Of a stretch of 64,000 bases of DNA, positions 44,155-55,455 are shown one piece after another. Position 1 is the first letter of the stretch; each line of letters opens with the position of its first letter. This stretch comes from JACCWP01 sp963785115. Lineage in GTDB: Bacteria; Actinomycetota; Actinomycetes; Propionibacteriales; Nocardioidaceae. The notes under the pieces are model-generated. The model was not told where the DNA came from, did no database searches, and worked only from the letters and a program-made list of their open reading frames with translations. The translations under genes were made by a program, and so were the position numbers. Where the stretch lies: positions 124,001 through 188,000 of the forward strand of contig CAWATY010000005.1 of NCBI GenBank assembly GCA_963785115.1, in the 5' to 3' direction.

Positions 44155-45846
44155 GTGACGCGAGCCCTCGCGGCGACCCGCCGGGTCGTCGGCTGGCCGC
44201 TGCGCGCCGTCGTCCGCTCGTGGCGGGTGTCGCTGCAGGCCCGGGTGGTGATGAGCACCCTCGCGCTCGGTGGTGTCGTGCTCAGCCTCACCGCGTGGCT
44301 GTTGTCCAACCAGATCGCCGACGGTCTGGTCGAGAGCAAGACGACGGCCTCGCTGGCCCAGGCCCGGGCCGGTTTCGCCGACGCCGAGGCCCAGCTGGAC
44401 GCGGCCGGCGAGCCGCAGGCAGGCACCGGTCAGCTGCTCCAGCAGCTGGTCGACAAGCTGGCCGCCGCGAGCGGGTCGCCGCCGGCGTACGAGGTCGTGC
44501 TGGCCGGCCCGCTGTCGGGCGACGACCCCAGCACGGAGGCCGGGCGGTCGTCGGCGGCCCTGGCGGCGGACAGCGTCCCCTCGGGGCTGCGTGACAAGGT
44601 CCGAACGTCGTCGGGTTCGTGGTGGTCGTACACCACCCTCGAGTTCACCGGCCCCACCGACAACCGTGACGATGTCGCCGGCATCGCGGTCGGCACCCGG
44701 CTGCAGGTGCCGGGGAGCAACGAGTCCTACGCGCTCTACTATCTGTTCCCGCTCGACGAGCAGCAGCAGTCCCTGGTGCTGGTCAGCCGTGCGGTGCTGA
44801 CCGCCGGAGCCGTGCTGGTGCTGCTGCTGGCGGGCATCGCCTGGCTGGTGACCCGCCAGGTCGTGACCCCCGTGCGGTTCGCCCGGCGGATCGCCGAGCG
44901 GCTGGCGGCCGGCCGGCTCGAGGAACGCATGCAGGTCCGCGGCGACGACGACATCGCCCGGCTGGGCCGCTCGTTCAACCAGATGGCGACCAGCCTGCAG
45001 CGGCAGATCCGGCAGCTCGAGGAGCTGTCCCGGCTGCAGCGACGGTTCGTGTCCGACGTGTCCCACGAGCTGCGCACCCCGCTGACGACGGTGCGGATGG
45101 CAGCCGACGTGCTGCACGACGCCCGCGGCCAGCTCGACGGGGCGACCGCCCGCTCCGCCGAGCTGCTGCAGGCCGAGCTGGACCGCTTCGAGTCGTTGCT
45201 GGCCGAGCTGCTGGAGATCAGCCGGTTCGACGCCGGCGCCGCGCAGCTCGAGCTGGCCGACATCGACCTGGTCGAGGTCGCCGACCGGGTGCTCGCCGGG
45301 TACGGCCCGCTGGCCCGGCGCGCCGGGGTCGAGATCACGCTGCGGGCGCTGACCCGGCCTGCGCTGGCCCAGGCCGACCCGCGCCGCATCGAGCGGATCG
45401 TGCGCAACCTGGTGGCCAACGCCGTCGCGCACGCCCGCACCGACCAGGTCGATCTGCTCGTCGCCGCCGACGACGAGGCCGCCGCGATCGCCGTCCGCGA
45501 CCACGGCATCGGGCTGAAGGCGGGCGAGGCCGCGCTGGTGTTCAACCGGTTCTGGCGGGCCGACCCGGCGCGGGCGCGCACCGGCGGCGGCACCGGGCTG
45601 GGTCTGGCCATCGCGCTCGAGGACGCCCAGCTGCACGGCGGCTGGCTGCAGGCCTGGGGCGAGCCGGGTAACGGCAGCCAGTTCCGGCTGACCCTGCCGC
45701 GCCGGGCGGGCGACGACCTGCGCCGCTCCCCGCTGCCGCTGGTGCCCGACGACCTGGCGGGCGTGGTCGGCAAGCCCTACCGACGCACCACCGAGCCGCC
45801 CGCTGCGGTCAGCGGTGCGGCCGGAACACGCGGGGACCGGCCATGA
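44155..45846 (+). CDS. mtrB: Sensor histidine kinase MtrB
   Basis: A 563-residue kinase. Helix 1 (VVMSTLALGGVVLSLTAWLLS) and helix 2 (AVLTAGAVLVLLLAGIAWLV) flank an extracytoplasmic sensor of about 175 residues. HAMP follows (VTPVRFARRIAERLAAG), then the H-box FVSDVSHELRTPLTTVRM, N-box IVRNLVANAVAHA, DHGIG and GGGTGLGLAIA. It phosphorylates MtrA. The GTG at 44155 is used here, 28 bases after mtrA; a GTG at 44095 inside mtrA is less likely. Its stop overlaps lpqB (ATGA). Confidence 0.95.
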   Translation: MTRALAATRRVVGWPLRAVVRSWRVSLQARVVMSTLALGGVVLSLTAWLLSNQIADGLVESKTTASLAQARAGFADAEAQLDAAGEPQAGTGQLLQQLVDKLAAASGSPPAYEVVLAGPLSGDDPSTEAGRSSAALAADSVPSGLRDKVRTSSGSWWSYTTLEFTGPTDNRDDVAGIAVGTRLQVPGSNESYALYYLFPLDEQQQSLVLVSRAVLTAGAVLVLLLAGIAWLVTRQVVTPVRFARRIAERLAAGRLEERMQVRGDDDIARLGRSFNQMATSLQRQIRQLEELSRLQRRFVSDVSHELRTPLTTVRMAADVLHDARGQLDGATARSAELLQAELDRFESLLAELLEISRFDAGAAQLELADIDLVEVADRVLAGYGPLARRAGVEITLRALTRPALAQADPRRIERIVRNLVANAVAHARTDQVDLLVAADDEAAAIAVRDHGIGLKAGEAALVFNRFWRADPARARTGGGTGLGLAIALEDAQLHGGWLQAWGEPGNGSQFRLTLPRRAGDDLRRSPLPLVPDDLAGVVGKPYRRTTEPPAAVSGAAGTRGDRP

Positions 45847-47624
45847 CCGCGCGTCGGCGGCCGGCGGCCGGGGCACTGGTGGGTGCGCTGGCGACCGGTG
45901 TGCTCGCGGGCTGCGTGTCGGTTCCGACCAGCGGTGCGGTGCACGAGGTCGACGAGCCGCCCACCGCCGCGTCGTCACAGGTCAACGTGCCGGCCGGGCC
46001 GGCGGCCGGGGCAACGCGCGAGGAGATCGTGCAGGGCTTCCTGGCCGCGATGGAGGCGCTGCCGGTCTCGACCGAGGTCGCCGGGCGGTTCCTCACCGAG
46101 GCCGCCAACCGCGACTGGCACCCCGAGCGGCAGACCATCGTCTTCGACCGCCCCACCCCGACCGCTGCCCCCGGGCACCGGGTCGAGGTCCGGATGCTGC
46201 AGATCGCGCACCTGACCAGCCGCGGGTCGTACGTGCCCGACGGCGACTCCGACGCGCGGCAGGTCTTCCGGCTGGTCCGGGTGGGCGGCCAGTGGCGCAT
46301 CGCCGACCCGCCGGATGCGCTGTTCGTGCAGCGCTACTTCTTCGAGCAGACCTACAAGCCCTTCGACCTGTACTTCCCCGACCCGACGGGCACCGCCCTC
46401 ATCGCCGACCCGGTCTTCCTGCCCGTGGGAGACGAGCTCGCGACCCGGCTGGTGCGCGGACTGCTGCAGGGCCCGACCTCCTGGCTGGGCGACGCGGCCA
46501 CGTCCGCGGTGCCGCCCGACACCGAGGTGCAGGTGTCGGTGCCACTGCAGCCCGACGGCGTTGCCGACGTACAGCTCAGCCAACCCGTCACCGACACCTC
46601 CGACGAGCAGCTGCAGCTGCTGTCCGCCCAGCTGGTCTGGACCCTGGGGCAGGTCGAGGGCATCGAGGGCGTGCGGATCACCCTCGACGGCAGTCCGCAG
46701 CCGGTCGAGGGCGCCGGCTCGGTGCAGGCGATGGATGCCTGGCCCCAGTTCGACCCCAACGGCTCCGGCTTCCGCAGCCTGCTCTACGCGCTGCACCGCG
46801 GGGCGCTCACGGTGGTCGGCGACGAGGCGCCGGTGGCCGGCTACTGGGGGAGCGCCCGGGCCCACATCGCCGACTTCAGCGTCGACCGGGCGGTGTCGGT
46901 CGTCGGGGCCATCGGTCCGGACCACACCCGGCTGCTCCAGGGTCAGCTCGCGGCGCAGAACCGGGCCGACATCGCCACCTGGTACACCGCCCGCGGACGG
47001 CTCAGCGACCCGCAGTGGGATCGCACCGGGCAGCTGTGGGTGCTGGACCACACCACCCAGGCGACGGACTGGGTCGTGGCCAACGGCTCCCGCGCCCGAC
47101 GCGTCCCGGCGGGAGCGCTGGGCCGCGCCGACGTGTCGGCCATGTCCGTCTCGGCGGACGGCGCCCGGGTGGCCGCGATCGTCAACGACTGGACCGGTCC
47201 GGTGCACGGCGGGGGGCCTGCACCCGACCAGACGGTCGTCGTCGCGCGCGTGGTCCGCGGTGCCGACGGCGTGACGGTGCGCCGGCTCGACCGGGCCTAC
47301 GCGGTGCCGTCGAACGGTGCGACGTTCACCGACCTGCGCGACATCGACTGGGGCGCCGCCTCCCGGGTCTCGGTGCTGGCCGACATCGCCCCGCAGCCCA
47401 CCCAGCCGTTCCAGCTGGCCATCGACGGGTCGTCGGTGTTCGGCGGCGCGGTGACCGGCGAGAACCTGCTGGAGGACGTCGGCGCACGCACCCTCGCCGC
47501 GGTCGGCGTCGACGACGCCCCCACGGTCGTGGGCGACCAGGATGGCGACCTGTCGGTGCTCAGCGTCGACGAACCCTGGGCCACCCTCGCCGACGGCCTC
47601 CGCCGCCCCCACTACCCCTCCTAA
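45843..47624 (+). CDS. lpqB: Lipoprotein LpqB
   Basis: A 593-residue lipoprotein with signal peptide and lipobox LAGC (Cys24). The N-terminal GerMN/LpqB domain includes EEIVQGFLAAMEALPVSTEVAGRFLTE and LVRGLLQGPTSWLGDAATSAVPPDTEV, and a propeller-like C-terminal half includes LWVLDHTTQATDWVVANG and ARVAAIVND. In other actinobacteria LpqB sits on the outer membrane face, interacts with MtrB and modulates MtrAB signalling. The ATG overlaps the mtrB stop. Confidence 0.96.
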   Translation: MTARRRPAAGALVGALATGVLAGCVSVPTSGAVHEVDEPPTAASSQVNVPAGPAAGATREEIVQGFLAAMEALPVSTEVAGRFLTEAANRDWHPERQTIVFDRPTPTAAPGHRVEVRMLQIAHLTSRGSYVPDGDSDARQVFRLVRVGGQWRIADPPDALFVQRYFFEQTYKPFDLYFPDPTGTALIADPVFLPVGDELATRLVRGLLQGPTSWLGDAATSAVPPDTEVQVSVPLQPDGVADVQLSQPVTDTSDEQLQLLSAQLVWTLGQVEGIEGVRITLDGSPQPVEGAGSVQAMDAWPQFDPNGSGFRSLLYALHRGALTVVGDEAPVAGYWGSARAHIADFSVDRAVSVVGAIGPDHTRLLQGQLAAQNRADIATWYTARGRLSDPQWDRTGQLWVLDHTTQATDWVVANGSRARRVPAGALGRADVSAMSVSADGARVAAIVNDWTGPVHGGGPAPDQTVVVARVVRGADGVTVRRLDRAYAVPSNGATFTDLRDIDWGAASRVSVLADIAPQPTQPFQLAIDGSSVFGGAVTGENLLEDVGARTLAAVGVDDAPTVVGDQDGDLSVLSVDEPWATLADGLRRPHYPS

Positions 47625-47628
47625 ACCC

Positions 47629-47739
47629 CGCGATCCGCGCCAAAGGGTTGCGCGATCCGCGCCAAACGGTTGCGCGATCCGCGCGAAATGGTTGCGCGAT
47701 CCGCGGCTCGTGGTGGGGGAATCCGCGCCTCGTGGTTGG
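47629..47739. repeat. Five 22-bp tandem repeats between lpqB and comF
   Basis: Units start CGCGATCCGCGCCAAAGGGTTG (47629) and recur at 47651, 47673, 47695 and 47717. The first three are nearly identical; the last two share the CCGCG core but end in GGCTCGTGGTGG-like bases. Each unit has an imperfect palindrome centred on GATC. Confidence 0.85.
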
Positions 47740-47801
47740 CCTGTCCACAGCGTGTCGCTGCGCATCGGCACCGGCTGGCTCCGGGGGGCCAGGCTGGGAA
47801 C

Positions 47802-48557
47802 ATGGCTCCCCGACCCGGCTCGCTGCGCGCGGCGGCCGCCGACCTGCTGCTGGGCAGCCGCTGCGCGGGTTGCGACCTGCCGGGGCCGGTGCTCTGCGAC
47901 CGCTGCCGCTACGCCACCGACCCGCACCCGTTCGCGTGCTGGCCCGATCCGGTGCCGGTCGGCCTGCAGGCTCCGGTGCCTGTCCCACCGTGGGCCGCGG
48001 GGGCGTACGTCGACCCGCTGCGGCGGCTGCTGATCGCGTACAAGGACCGCGACCGCGCCCGGCTGGCTGGTCCGCTCGGCCGGGCGCTTGCCGCCGTCGT
48101 CGAGGAGGCGGTCGGCGGGGAGGTCGCGGGGATGGCGTCGGTCGAGCTGGTGCCGGTGCCGTCCGCGGCTGCGAGCGTGCGCCGCCGGGGCCGCGACGTG
48201 GTGGCCGACCTGGCCCGGGTGGCGGCCGTCCGGCTGCGCCGCCGCGGCATCGACGCGCGCACGTCGGGCCGGCTCGCGTTGACCCGGCCGGTCGCCGACC
48301 AGGCGGGCCTCACCGCTCGCGAGCGGGCCGCGAACCTGCACGGCGCCATCACCGTGCGTGGCCGGCGGCTGCCGTCGCGGCCGGTGGTGGTGGTCGACGA
48401 CGTGCTGACCACCGGGGCGACCGCCGCGGAGGCCGTCCGGGCGCTCGCCGCCCGCGACGTGCGGGTCTGCGCGGTGGCGGTCGTCGCGGCGACACCACGG
48501 CTCCATCTGCCGGGGTCGGCCGGACGGCCACTTCCCCCCGCCTTCGCCGCGGGCTAG
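47802..48557 (+). CDS. comF: ComF family phosphoribosyltransferase-like protein
   Basis: A 251-residue protein. Four N-terminal cysteines in two CxxC pairs (Cys21/24 and Cys32/35: CAGC, CDRC) form a zinc finger. The phosphoribosyltransferase fold follows: LLIAYKDRDRARLAGPLGRAL, VPVPSAAASVRRRGRD, and the PRPP loop VVVVDDVLTTGATAAEAVRAL. ComF helps DNA uptake in competent bacteria; in actinobacteria the role is unproven. The ATG at 47802 follows the 22-bp repeat array with no strong ribosome site. Confidence 0.9.
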   Translation: MAPRPGSLRAAAADLLLGSRCAGCDLPGPVLCDRCRYATDPHPFACWPDPVPVGLQAPVPVPPWAAGAYVDPLRRLLIAYKDRDRARLAGPLGRALAAVVEEAVGGEVAGMASVELVPVPSAAASVRRRGRDVVADLARVAAVRLRRRGIDARTSGRLALTRPVADQAGLTARERAANLHGAITVRGRRLPSRPVVVVDDVLTTGATAAEAVRALAARDVRVCAVAVVAATPRLHLPGSAGRPLPPAFAAG

Positions 48558-48560
48558 CGT
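48555..48560 (+). promoter_or_regulatory. -10 box TAGCGT upstream of hpf
   Basis: TAGCGT overlaps the comF stop and would give a leader of about 55 bases that contains the strong ribosome site AGAAGGAGG at 48605-48613. Confidence 0.45.
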
Positions 48561-48621
48561 CGGAGGTCAGTCACCGTCGCCGGTGACTGCCTGCCTCCCC
48601 GGCCAGAAGGAGGTCCGCCGC

Positions 48622-49242
48622 GTGGACGTCGTCGTCTCGAGTCGGCACTGCGAGGTGTCCGATCGGTTCCGTCAGCACGTCAGCGAGAAGCTCGCCCGGC
48701 TGGAGAAGTACGACCATTCGGTCGCCCGGGTCGACGTGGAGGTGACCCAGGAGCGGAACCCGCGGCAGTCCGATCGCGCCGTCCGCATCCAGCTCACGGT
48801 GTACTCGCGAGGCCCGGTGGTCCGTGCCGAGGCGGCGGCCGAGGACAAGATGTCGGCGCTCGACGGCGCGCTGCTGCGGCTGCAGGCGAGGCTGCGCAAG
48901 ACCGCGGACAAGAAGCGCATCCACCGCGGCAGCCGTACCCCGACCTCCCTGGCGAACGCGGCGGCGACGGCTGCTCCAGCACCGGGCGAGGCCGAGGCAC
49001 CCATCGACGTCGACCCCGACGGACCGCGCCAGGTCGGCGGCGTGACCGTGCTCGGCGACGGGCCGATGGTGGTCCGCGAGAAGACCCACAAGGCGGCGCC
49101 GATGACGCTCGACCAGGCGCTGTACGAGATGGAGCTGGTCGGCCACGACTTCTTCCTGTTCGTCGACAAGGAGACCGAGCTCGCCAGCGTCGTCTACCGT
49201 CGCCGCGGCTACGACTATGGCGTGCTCAGGCTGGAAGTCTGA
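48622..49242 (+). CDS. hpf: Ribosome hibernation promoting factor, long form
   Basis: A 206-residue protein. The N-terminal domain (DVVVSSRHCEVSDRFRQHVSEKLARLEKY to LRLQARLRKTADKKRIH) has the beta-alpha-beta-beta-beta-alpha fold that sits in the ribosomal decoding groove. A flexible linker leads to the C-terminal dimerisation domain (VVREKTHKAAPMTLDQALYEMELVGHDFFLFVDKET to YDYGVLRLEV), which pairs ribosomes into inactive 100S dimers in stasis. The GTG at 48622 sits 8 bases after AGAAGGAGG, an unusually perfect ribosome site, fixing the start. Confidence 0.96.
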   Translation: MDVVVSSRHCEVSDRFRQHVSEKLARLEKYDHSVARVDVEVTQERNPRQSDRAVRIQLTVYSRGPVVRAEAAAEDKMSALDGALLRLQARLRKTADKKRIHRGSRTPTSLANAAATAAPAPGEAEAPIDVDPDGPRQVGGVTVLGDGPMVVREKTHKAAPMTLDQALYEMELVGHDFFLFVDKETELASVVYRRRGYDYGVLRLEV

Positions 49243-49297
49243 GCCTGCAAAGGCGCCGGGGGCAGCGCTGCGACGCCCGTTCTGACACACTTTCCAG

Positions 49298-49990
49298 GTG
49301 ACTGCGGTCGGTGAAGGGGTGGCGCCGCCGTCAGACGACGCCATTCGTGTGCTCGTGGTCGACGACCAGGAGCTGTTCCGTCGTGGTCTGACGATGGTCA
49401 TCGGAGCCCTCGACGGCATCGAGCTGGTGGGCGAGGCAGGCGACGGCAAGGAAGCCGTCGACGTCGCCCTTCGCACCGATCCCGACGTCGTCCTCCTCGA
49501 CGTGCGGATGCCCGGTCGCTCCGGCATCGAGACCTGCGCCGAGCTCAAGGCCACGATGCCGTCGGTACGCATCGTGATGCTCACCGCGAGCGACGAGGAG
49601 GCCGACCTCTATGACGCGGTCAAGAGCGGCGCCTCCGGCTACATGCTCAAGGACGCCTCCATCGACGAGGTCGCGCAGGCCGTCCGGCTGGTCGCCGACG
49701 GTCAGTCGCTGATCAGCCCGGCGATGGCGGTCAAGCTGCTGGACGAGTTCAAGCAGCTCACCAAGCCGGGCCGCTCCGCGGTCGTCGCCCCGCGCCTCAC
49801 CGAGCGCGAGCTCGAGGTGCTCCGGCTGGTCGCCCGCGGCAAGAGCAACCGCGAGATCGCCCGCGACCTGTTCATCAGCGAGAACACCGTCAAGAACCAC
49901 GTCCGCAACATCCTGGAGAAGCTGCAGCTGCACTCGCGCATGGAGGCCGTCATGTACGCCGTGCGCGAGCGCCTGCTGGACGTGCCCTGA
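49298..49990 (+). CDS. NarL/LuxR-family response regulator, orphan
   Basis: A 230-residue protein. The receiver has VVDDQELFRRGL and phospho-acceptor Asp68 (VVLLDVRMPGRSG), with LTASDEEADLYDAVKSGASGYMLKD. The C-terminal LuxR helix-turn-helix is LTERELEVLRLVARGKSNREIARDLFISENTVKNHVRNILEKL. No histidine kinase gene lies beside it, so its input is unknown. CACACT 6 bases before the GTG at 49298 may be a degenerate leaderless promoter. Confidence 0.92.
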   Translation: MTAVGEGVAPPSDDAIRVLVVDDQELFRRGLTMVIGALDGIELVGEAGDGKEAVDVALRTDPDVVLLDVRMPGRSGIETCAELKATMPSVRIVMLTASDEEADLYDAVKSGASGYMLKDASIDEVAQAVRLVADGQSLISPAMAVKLLDEFKQLTKPGRSAVVAPRLTERELEVLRLVARGKSNREIARDLFISENTVKNHVRNILEKLQLHSRMEAVMYAVRERLLDVP

Positions 49991-50009
49991 CGCTGTCGGT
50001 CCCGTGCAC

Positions 50010-50015
50010 TAGCGT
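50010..50015 (+). promoter_or_regulatory. -10 box TAGCGT of a leaderless promoter
   Basis: TAGCGT, 7 bases before the GTG at 50023. Confidence 0.55.
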
Positions 50016-50022
50016 CCGCATC

Positions 50023-51249
50023 GTGGCACGCACGGGCTCCCACGAGGTCGGGCGCAAGCTCGAGCGGCTGAGCAAGCGGCAGGCCCGCCGGGTGGCCCTC
50101 GTCGCCCAGGGCTTCCGCGACCCGCGGCACACCACCCCGACCATGCGTACCTTCAGCCGCACGCTGGCACGTACGGCGGTGCTGCAGATCGACTCGGTCA
50201 ACGTGCTGCAGCGGGCGCACTACATGCCGCTGTTCTCCCGGATGGGCCCCTACGACACCGAGCTGCTGCGGCGGGCGGCCGAGCGCAGGCCGCGGCGGGT
50301 GGTGGAGTACTGGGCACACGTGGCGGCGTACATGCCGGTCGAGCTGTGGCCGGTGATGCAGCACCGGATGCGCGAGTTCCGCGAGCGCGGCCACGAGTGG
50401 ACGGCGATCCGGCACGACCACGACCTGGTGGACTCGCTGATGGCCGAGGTCCGCGAGCGGGGCGCCTCCACCGCGCGCGACCTCGATGACGGCCTGCCCC
50501 GCGCCCGTACGCACTGGGGGTGGAACTGGTCGGAGTCCAAGAAGGTGCTCGAGTACCTGTTCGCCGCCGGGGAGCTGGCGATCAGCGGCCGCAACAGCCA
50601 GTTCGAACGCGTCTACGACCTGCCCGAGCGGGTGATCCCGCCGGCGGTGCTCGCCCGCCCGACGCCCAGCGACACCGACGCGCACCTCGAGCTGGTGCGC
50701 CGGGCGGCCCGAGCGCACGGCGTGGCCACCGAGCGCTGCCTGAGCGACTACTTCCGGATGCGGCAGGACCAGACCCGCCCGGCCGTCCAGACGCTGGTCG
50801 AGTCGGGCGAGCTGCTGCCGGTACGGGTCGAGGGGTGGAACCGCCCGGCCTACCTGCACCGCGACGCGGCACTGCCGCGCCGGGTGCACGCGCGTGCGCT
50901 GCTCAGCCCGTTCGACCCGGTGGTCTGGCTGCGCTCGCGGGCCGAGCAGCTGTTCGACTTCCACTACCGGATCGAGATCTACGTGCCCGAGCACCAGCGC
51001 GAGTACGGCTACTACGTGCTGCCGTTCCTGCTCGGCGACGAGCTGGTGGGCCGGGTCGACCTCAAGGCTGACCGCAAGCAGGGCGTGCTGCGGGTGATGG
51101 CGGCCTGGTCAGAGCCCGCCGCGCCGCCCGAGACGGCCGCCGAGCTGGCCGCCGAGCTGCGCTCGACAGCTGACTGGCTGGGCCTGGACGGGATCGTCGT
51201 CGAGCCCCGCGGCGACCTCGCCGCCGGTCTGGCCCGCGTCGCGGCCTGA
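50023..51249 (+). CDS. YcaQ/AlkX-type winged-helix DNA glycosylase
   Basis: A 408-residue protein of the HTH_42 family. LSKRQARRVALVAQGF opens it, and LQIDSVNVLQRAHYMPLFSRMG holds the catalytic Q-x-D motif (Gln55, Asp57), the YcaQ variant, where AlkZ has Q-x-Q. The rest matches the family (VVEYWAHVAAYMP, HWGWNWSESKKVLEYLFAAGEL, LLSPFDPVVWLRSRAEQLFDFHYRIEIYVP, GRVDLKADRK). Relatives unhook DNA interstrand crosslinks made by alkylating agents or azinomycin. It stands alone before secA with a leaderless promoter. Confidence 0.87.
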   Translation: MARTGSHEVGRKLERLSKRQARRVALVAQGFRDPRHTTPTMRTFSRTLARTAVLQIDSVNVLQRAHYMPLFSRMGPYDTELLRRAAERRPRRVVEYWAHVAAYMPVELWPVMQHRMREFRERGHEWTAIRHDHDLVDSLMAEVRERGASTARDLDDGLPRARTHWGWNWSESKKVLEYLFAAGELAISGRNSQFERVYDLPERVIPPAVLARPTPSDTDAHLELVRRAARAHGVATERCLSDYFRMRQDQTRPAVQTLVESGELLPVRVEGWNRPAYLHRDAALPRRVHARALLSPFDPVVWLRSRAEQLFDFHYRIEIYVPEHQREYGYYVLPFLLGDELVGRVDLKADRKQGVLRVMAAWSEPAAPPETAAELAAELRSTADWLGLDGIVVEPRGDLAAGLARVAA

Positions 51250-51270
51250 CCGCCGCCACCGGCCGTCGCC

Positions 51271-51276
51271 TACGAT
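51271..51276 (+). promoter_or_regulatory. -10 box TACGAT upstream of secA
   Basis: TACGAT 57 bases before the secA start codon would give a leader of about 50 bases with the AGGAG ribosome site at 51320-51324. Confidence 0.4.
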
Positions 51277-51332
51277 GGCGAGTGGCCCACCCGGGCCCCG
51301 TACGCCCGTCCCCGTCTCCAGGAGCTCCGCCG

Positions 51333-54158
<2,826 letters not shown>

Positions 54159-54182
54159 CCTGAGCGCGGGACCGCGCCCGGC

Positions 54183-54704
54183 TCACCCCCACTGCAGCGC
54201 GGTGCACACCCACCGGTCACGTCGGTGCTCGAGCCGCGCGGCCAGCGCCCGGCTGCGGCCGGCGTGACGCACGTGTCCGGACACCTCGGCCACGTCGGGG
54301 GCGGGACGCGACACGTGCACCGACACCACCCGCGGCCGCCCGGTCCGCGCCCGGTCGCCCGCGTCGGTGCTGGCGACCACGCCGTCGGCGCGCCGCGACA
54401 CCGCCGCGTAGACCTCGGGGGTCGCCCAGCGCAGCAGCTGGCTGACCGGGCGATCCGCCCCGGCCATCTCGACCACCGCCTGCAGGAACCGCCTGGCCCG
54501 CGCCCGCAACGCGTCGCCGGGGTCCTGGTCGGGCACCACCGCCAGCTGCGGGGGAGGACTGGCGGTGACTGACGCGAGGTCGAGGGCGAGCGTGCCCTGG
54601 CTGGTCGGCCGGGCCGGGACGGTCGGCAGCCTGAGCACCTCGCCGGGCAGTGGAGCGGTGCGGCGCAGGCCGAGGTCGGTGACGGTCGCGGCGGAAGCAC
54701 TCAT
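54183..54704 (-). CDS. Rv3235 family protein
   Basis: A 173-residue cytosolic protein. After a variable N-terminus it has the family core DALRARARRFLQAVVEMAGADRPVSQLLRWATPEVYAAVSRR, VVSVHVSRPAPDVAEVSGHVRHAGRSRALAARLEHRRDRWVCTALQWG. The fold resembles the Rv3235/DUF6459 family, which is always near secA and of unknown function. The ATG overlaps the stop of the LysM gene upstream (ATGA). Confidence 0.8.
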   Translation of the reverse strand: MSASAATVTDLGLRRTAPLPGEVLRLPTVPARPTSQGTLALDLASVTASPPPQLAVVPDQDPGDALRARARRFLQAVVEMAGADRPVSQLLRWATPEVYAAVSRRADGVVASTDAGDRARTGRPRVVSVHVSRPAPDVAEVSGHVRHAGRSRALAARLEHRRDRWVCTALQWG

Positions 54705-55330
54705 CGGACGTCCTCTCGGGGTGGGATCAGCCGCTGGCCGGGCAGCAGCAGGTCGGGGTCGGGCCCGATGGTGCGGCGGTTCGCCGCGTACCAGGCGCGC
54801 CAGGTGCGGTCGATGCGGGAGACGCCTGGAGAGGCCGGCAGGGTCGCGGCGGCGAGGTCCCACAACGTGTCGCCGGGCCGGACCACGACCGCTGCGACCG
54901 GCGGGGTACGAGCAGGCGCCCGACCGACCGGTCGATCCGGGAGCGGGAGGCCGTCCAGCTGCGAGATCGGCGGCACCGGCGGAGCCGACCCCGGGGGGTC
55001 TGCCGCGGCCGCGGGACCGGCCGCGACCGTCATCCCGAGCGCCGCCGCCGCGGCCGTCCGCCAGCCGAGCGGCCCCAGTCGCCGGCCACTGGCGCCGGCG
55101 AGCGTCAGCACCAGCAGCAGGGACCAGGAGGTCCAGGCGGCGGCCGCGCAGCACACCAGCACCGCGGCGAGCAGGTCGCCGGCCCGCTCGGCGTCGGACG
55201 TCTCCGGGGGCATCGCCAGCGCCCGGCCGGCGCCGGACACGAGCTCGGGCAGCAGCGCGAGCAGCAGGGCCTCGACCGCCACGGCGACGAGCAGCACCGC
55301 CGCCGGCCGTGCCGCCCGCCCTCGCCTCAT
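54701..55330 (-). CDS. LysM-domain membrane protein
   Basis: A 209-residue protein. Helices at PAAVLLVAVAVEALLLALLPELV, AGDLLAAVLVCCAAAAWTSWSLLLVLTLAG and AAAAALGMTVAAGPAAAA lead to a Pro-rich linker and a C-terminal LysM domain (VVVRPGDTLWDLAAATL, WYAANRRTIGPDPDLLLPGQRLIPP). LysM binds N-acetylglucosamine chains of peptidoglycan, so the protein probably ties the membrane to the wall. It is translated together with the Rv3235-family gene. Confidence 0.85.
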   Translation of the reverse strand: MRRGRAARPAAVLLVAVAVEALLLALLPELVSGAGRALAMPPETSDAERAGDLLAAVLVCCAAAAWTSWSLLLVLTLAGASGRRLGPLGWRTAAAAALGMTVAAGPAAAADPPGSAPPVPPISQLDGLPLPDRPVGRAPARTPPVAAVVVRPGDTLWDLAAATLPASPGVSRIDRTWRAWYAANRRTIGPDPDLLLPGQRLIPPREDVR

Positions 55331-55363
55331 GCCTCGACCCCGCTGTTGCGCGTAGTTACCTGC

Positions 55364-55381
55364 GTTTGCTTGTGTTTGCTT
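55364..55381. promoter_or_regulatory. Direct repeat GTTTGCTT x2 in the divergent LysM control region
   Basis: GTTTGCTT occurs at 55364-55371 and 55374-55381, spaced one helical turn apart, inside the most AT-rich stretch of this part of the window, between two divergent genes. It looks like a tandem binding site for a dimeric regulator that I cannot name. Confidence 0.5.
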
Positions 55382-55443
55382 ACATTCACAGCGGTTGGCG
55401 GACCGGTCAACCCTTCGTCCACAGGCCGCCCGGTCGGTGGCGT

Positions 55444-55449
55444 TACCGT
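55444..55449 (+). promoter_or_regulatory. -10 box TACCGT of a leaderless promoter
   Basis: TACCGT, 6 bases before the ATG at 55456. Confidence 0.6.
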
Positions 55450-55455
55450 CCGGGG

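Noticed and set aside
47629..47739. CRISPR array
   Set aside because: Units are directly adjacent without spacers, so this is a simple tandem repeat; no cas genes are present.
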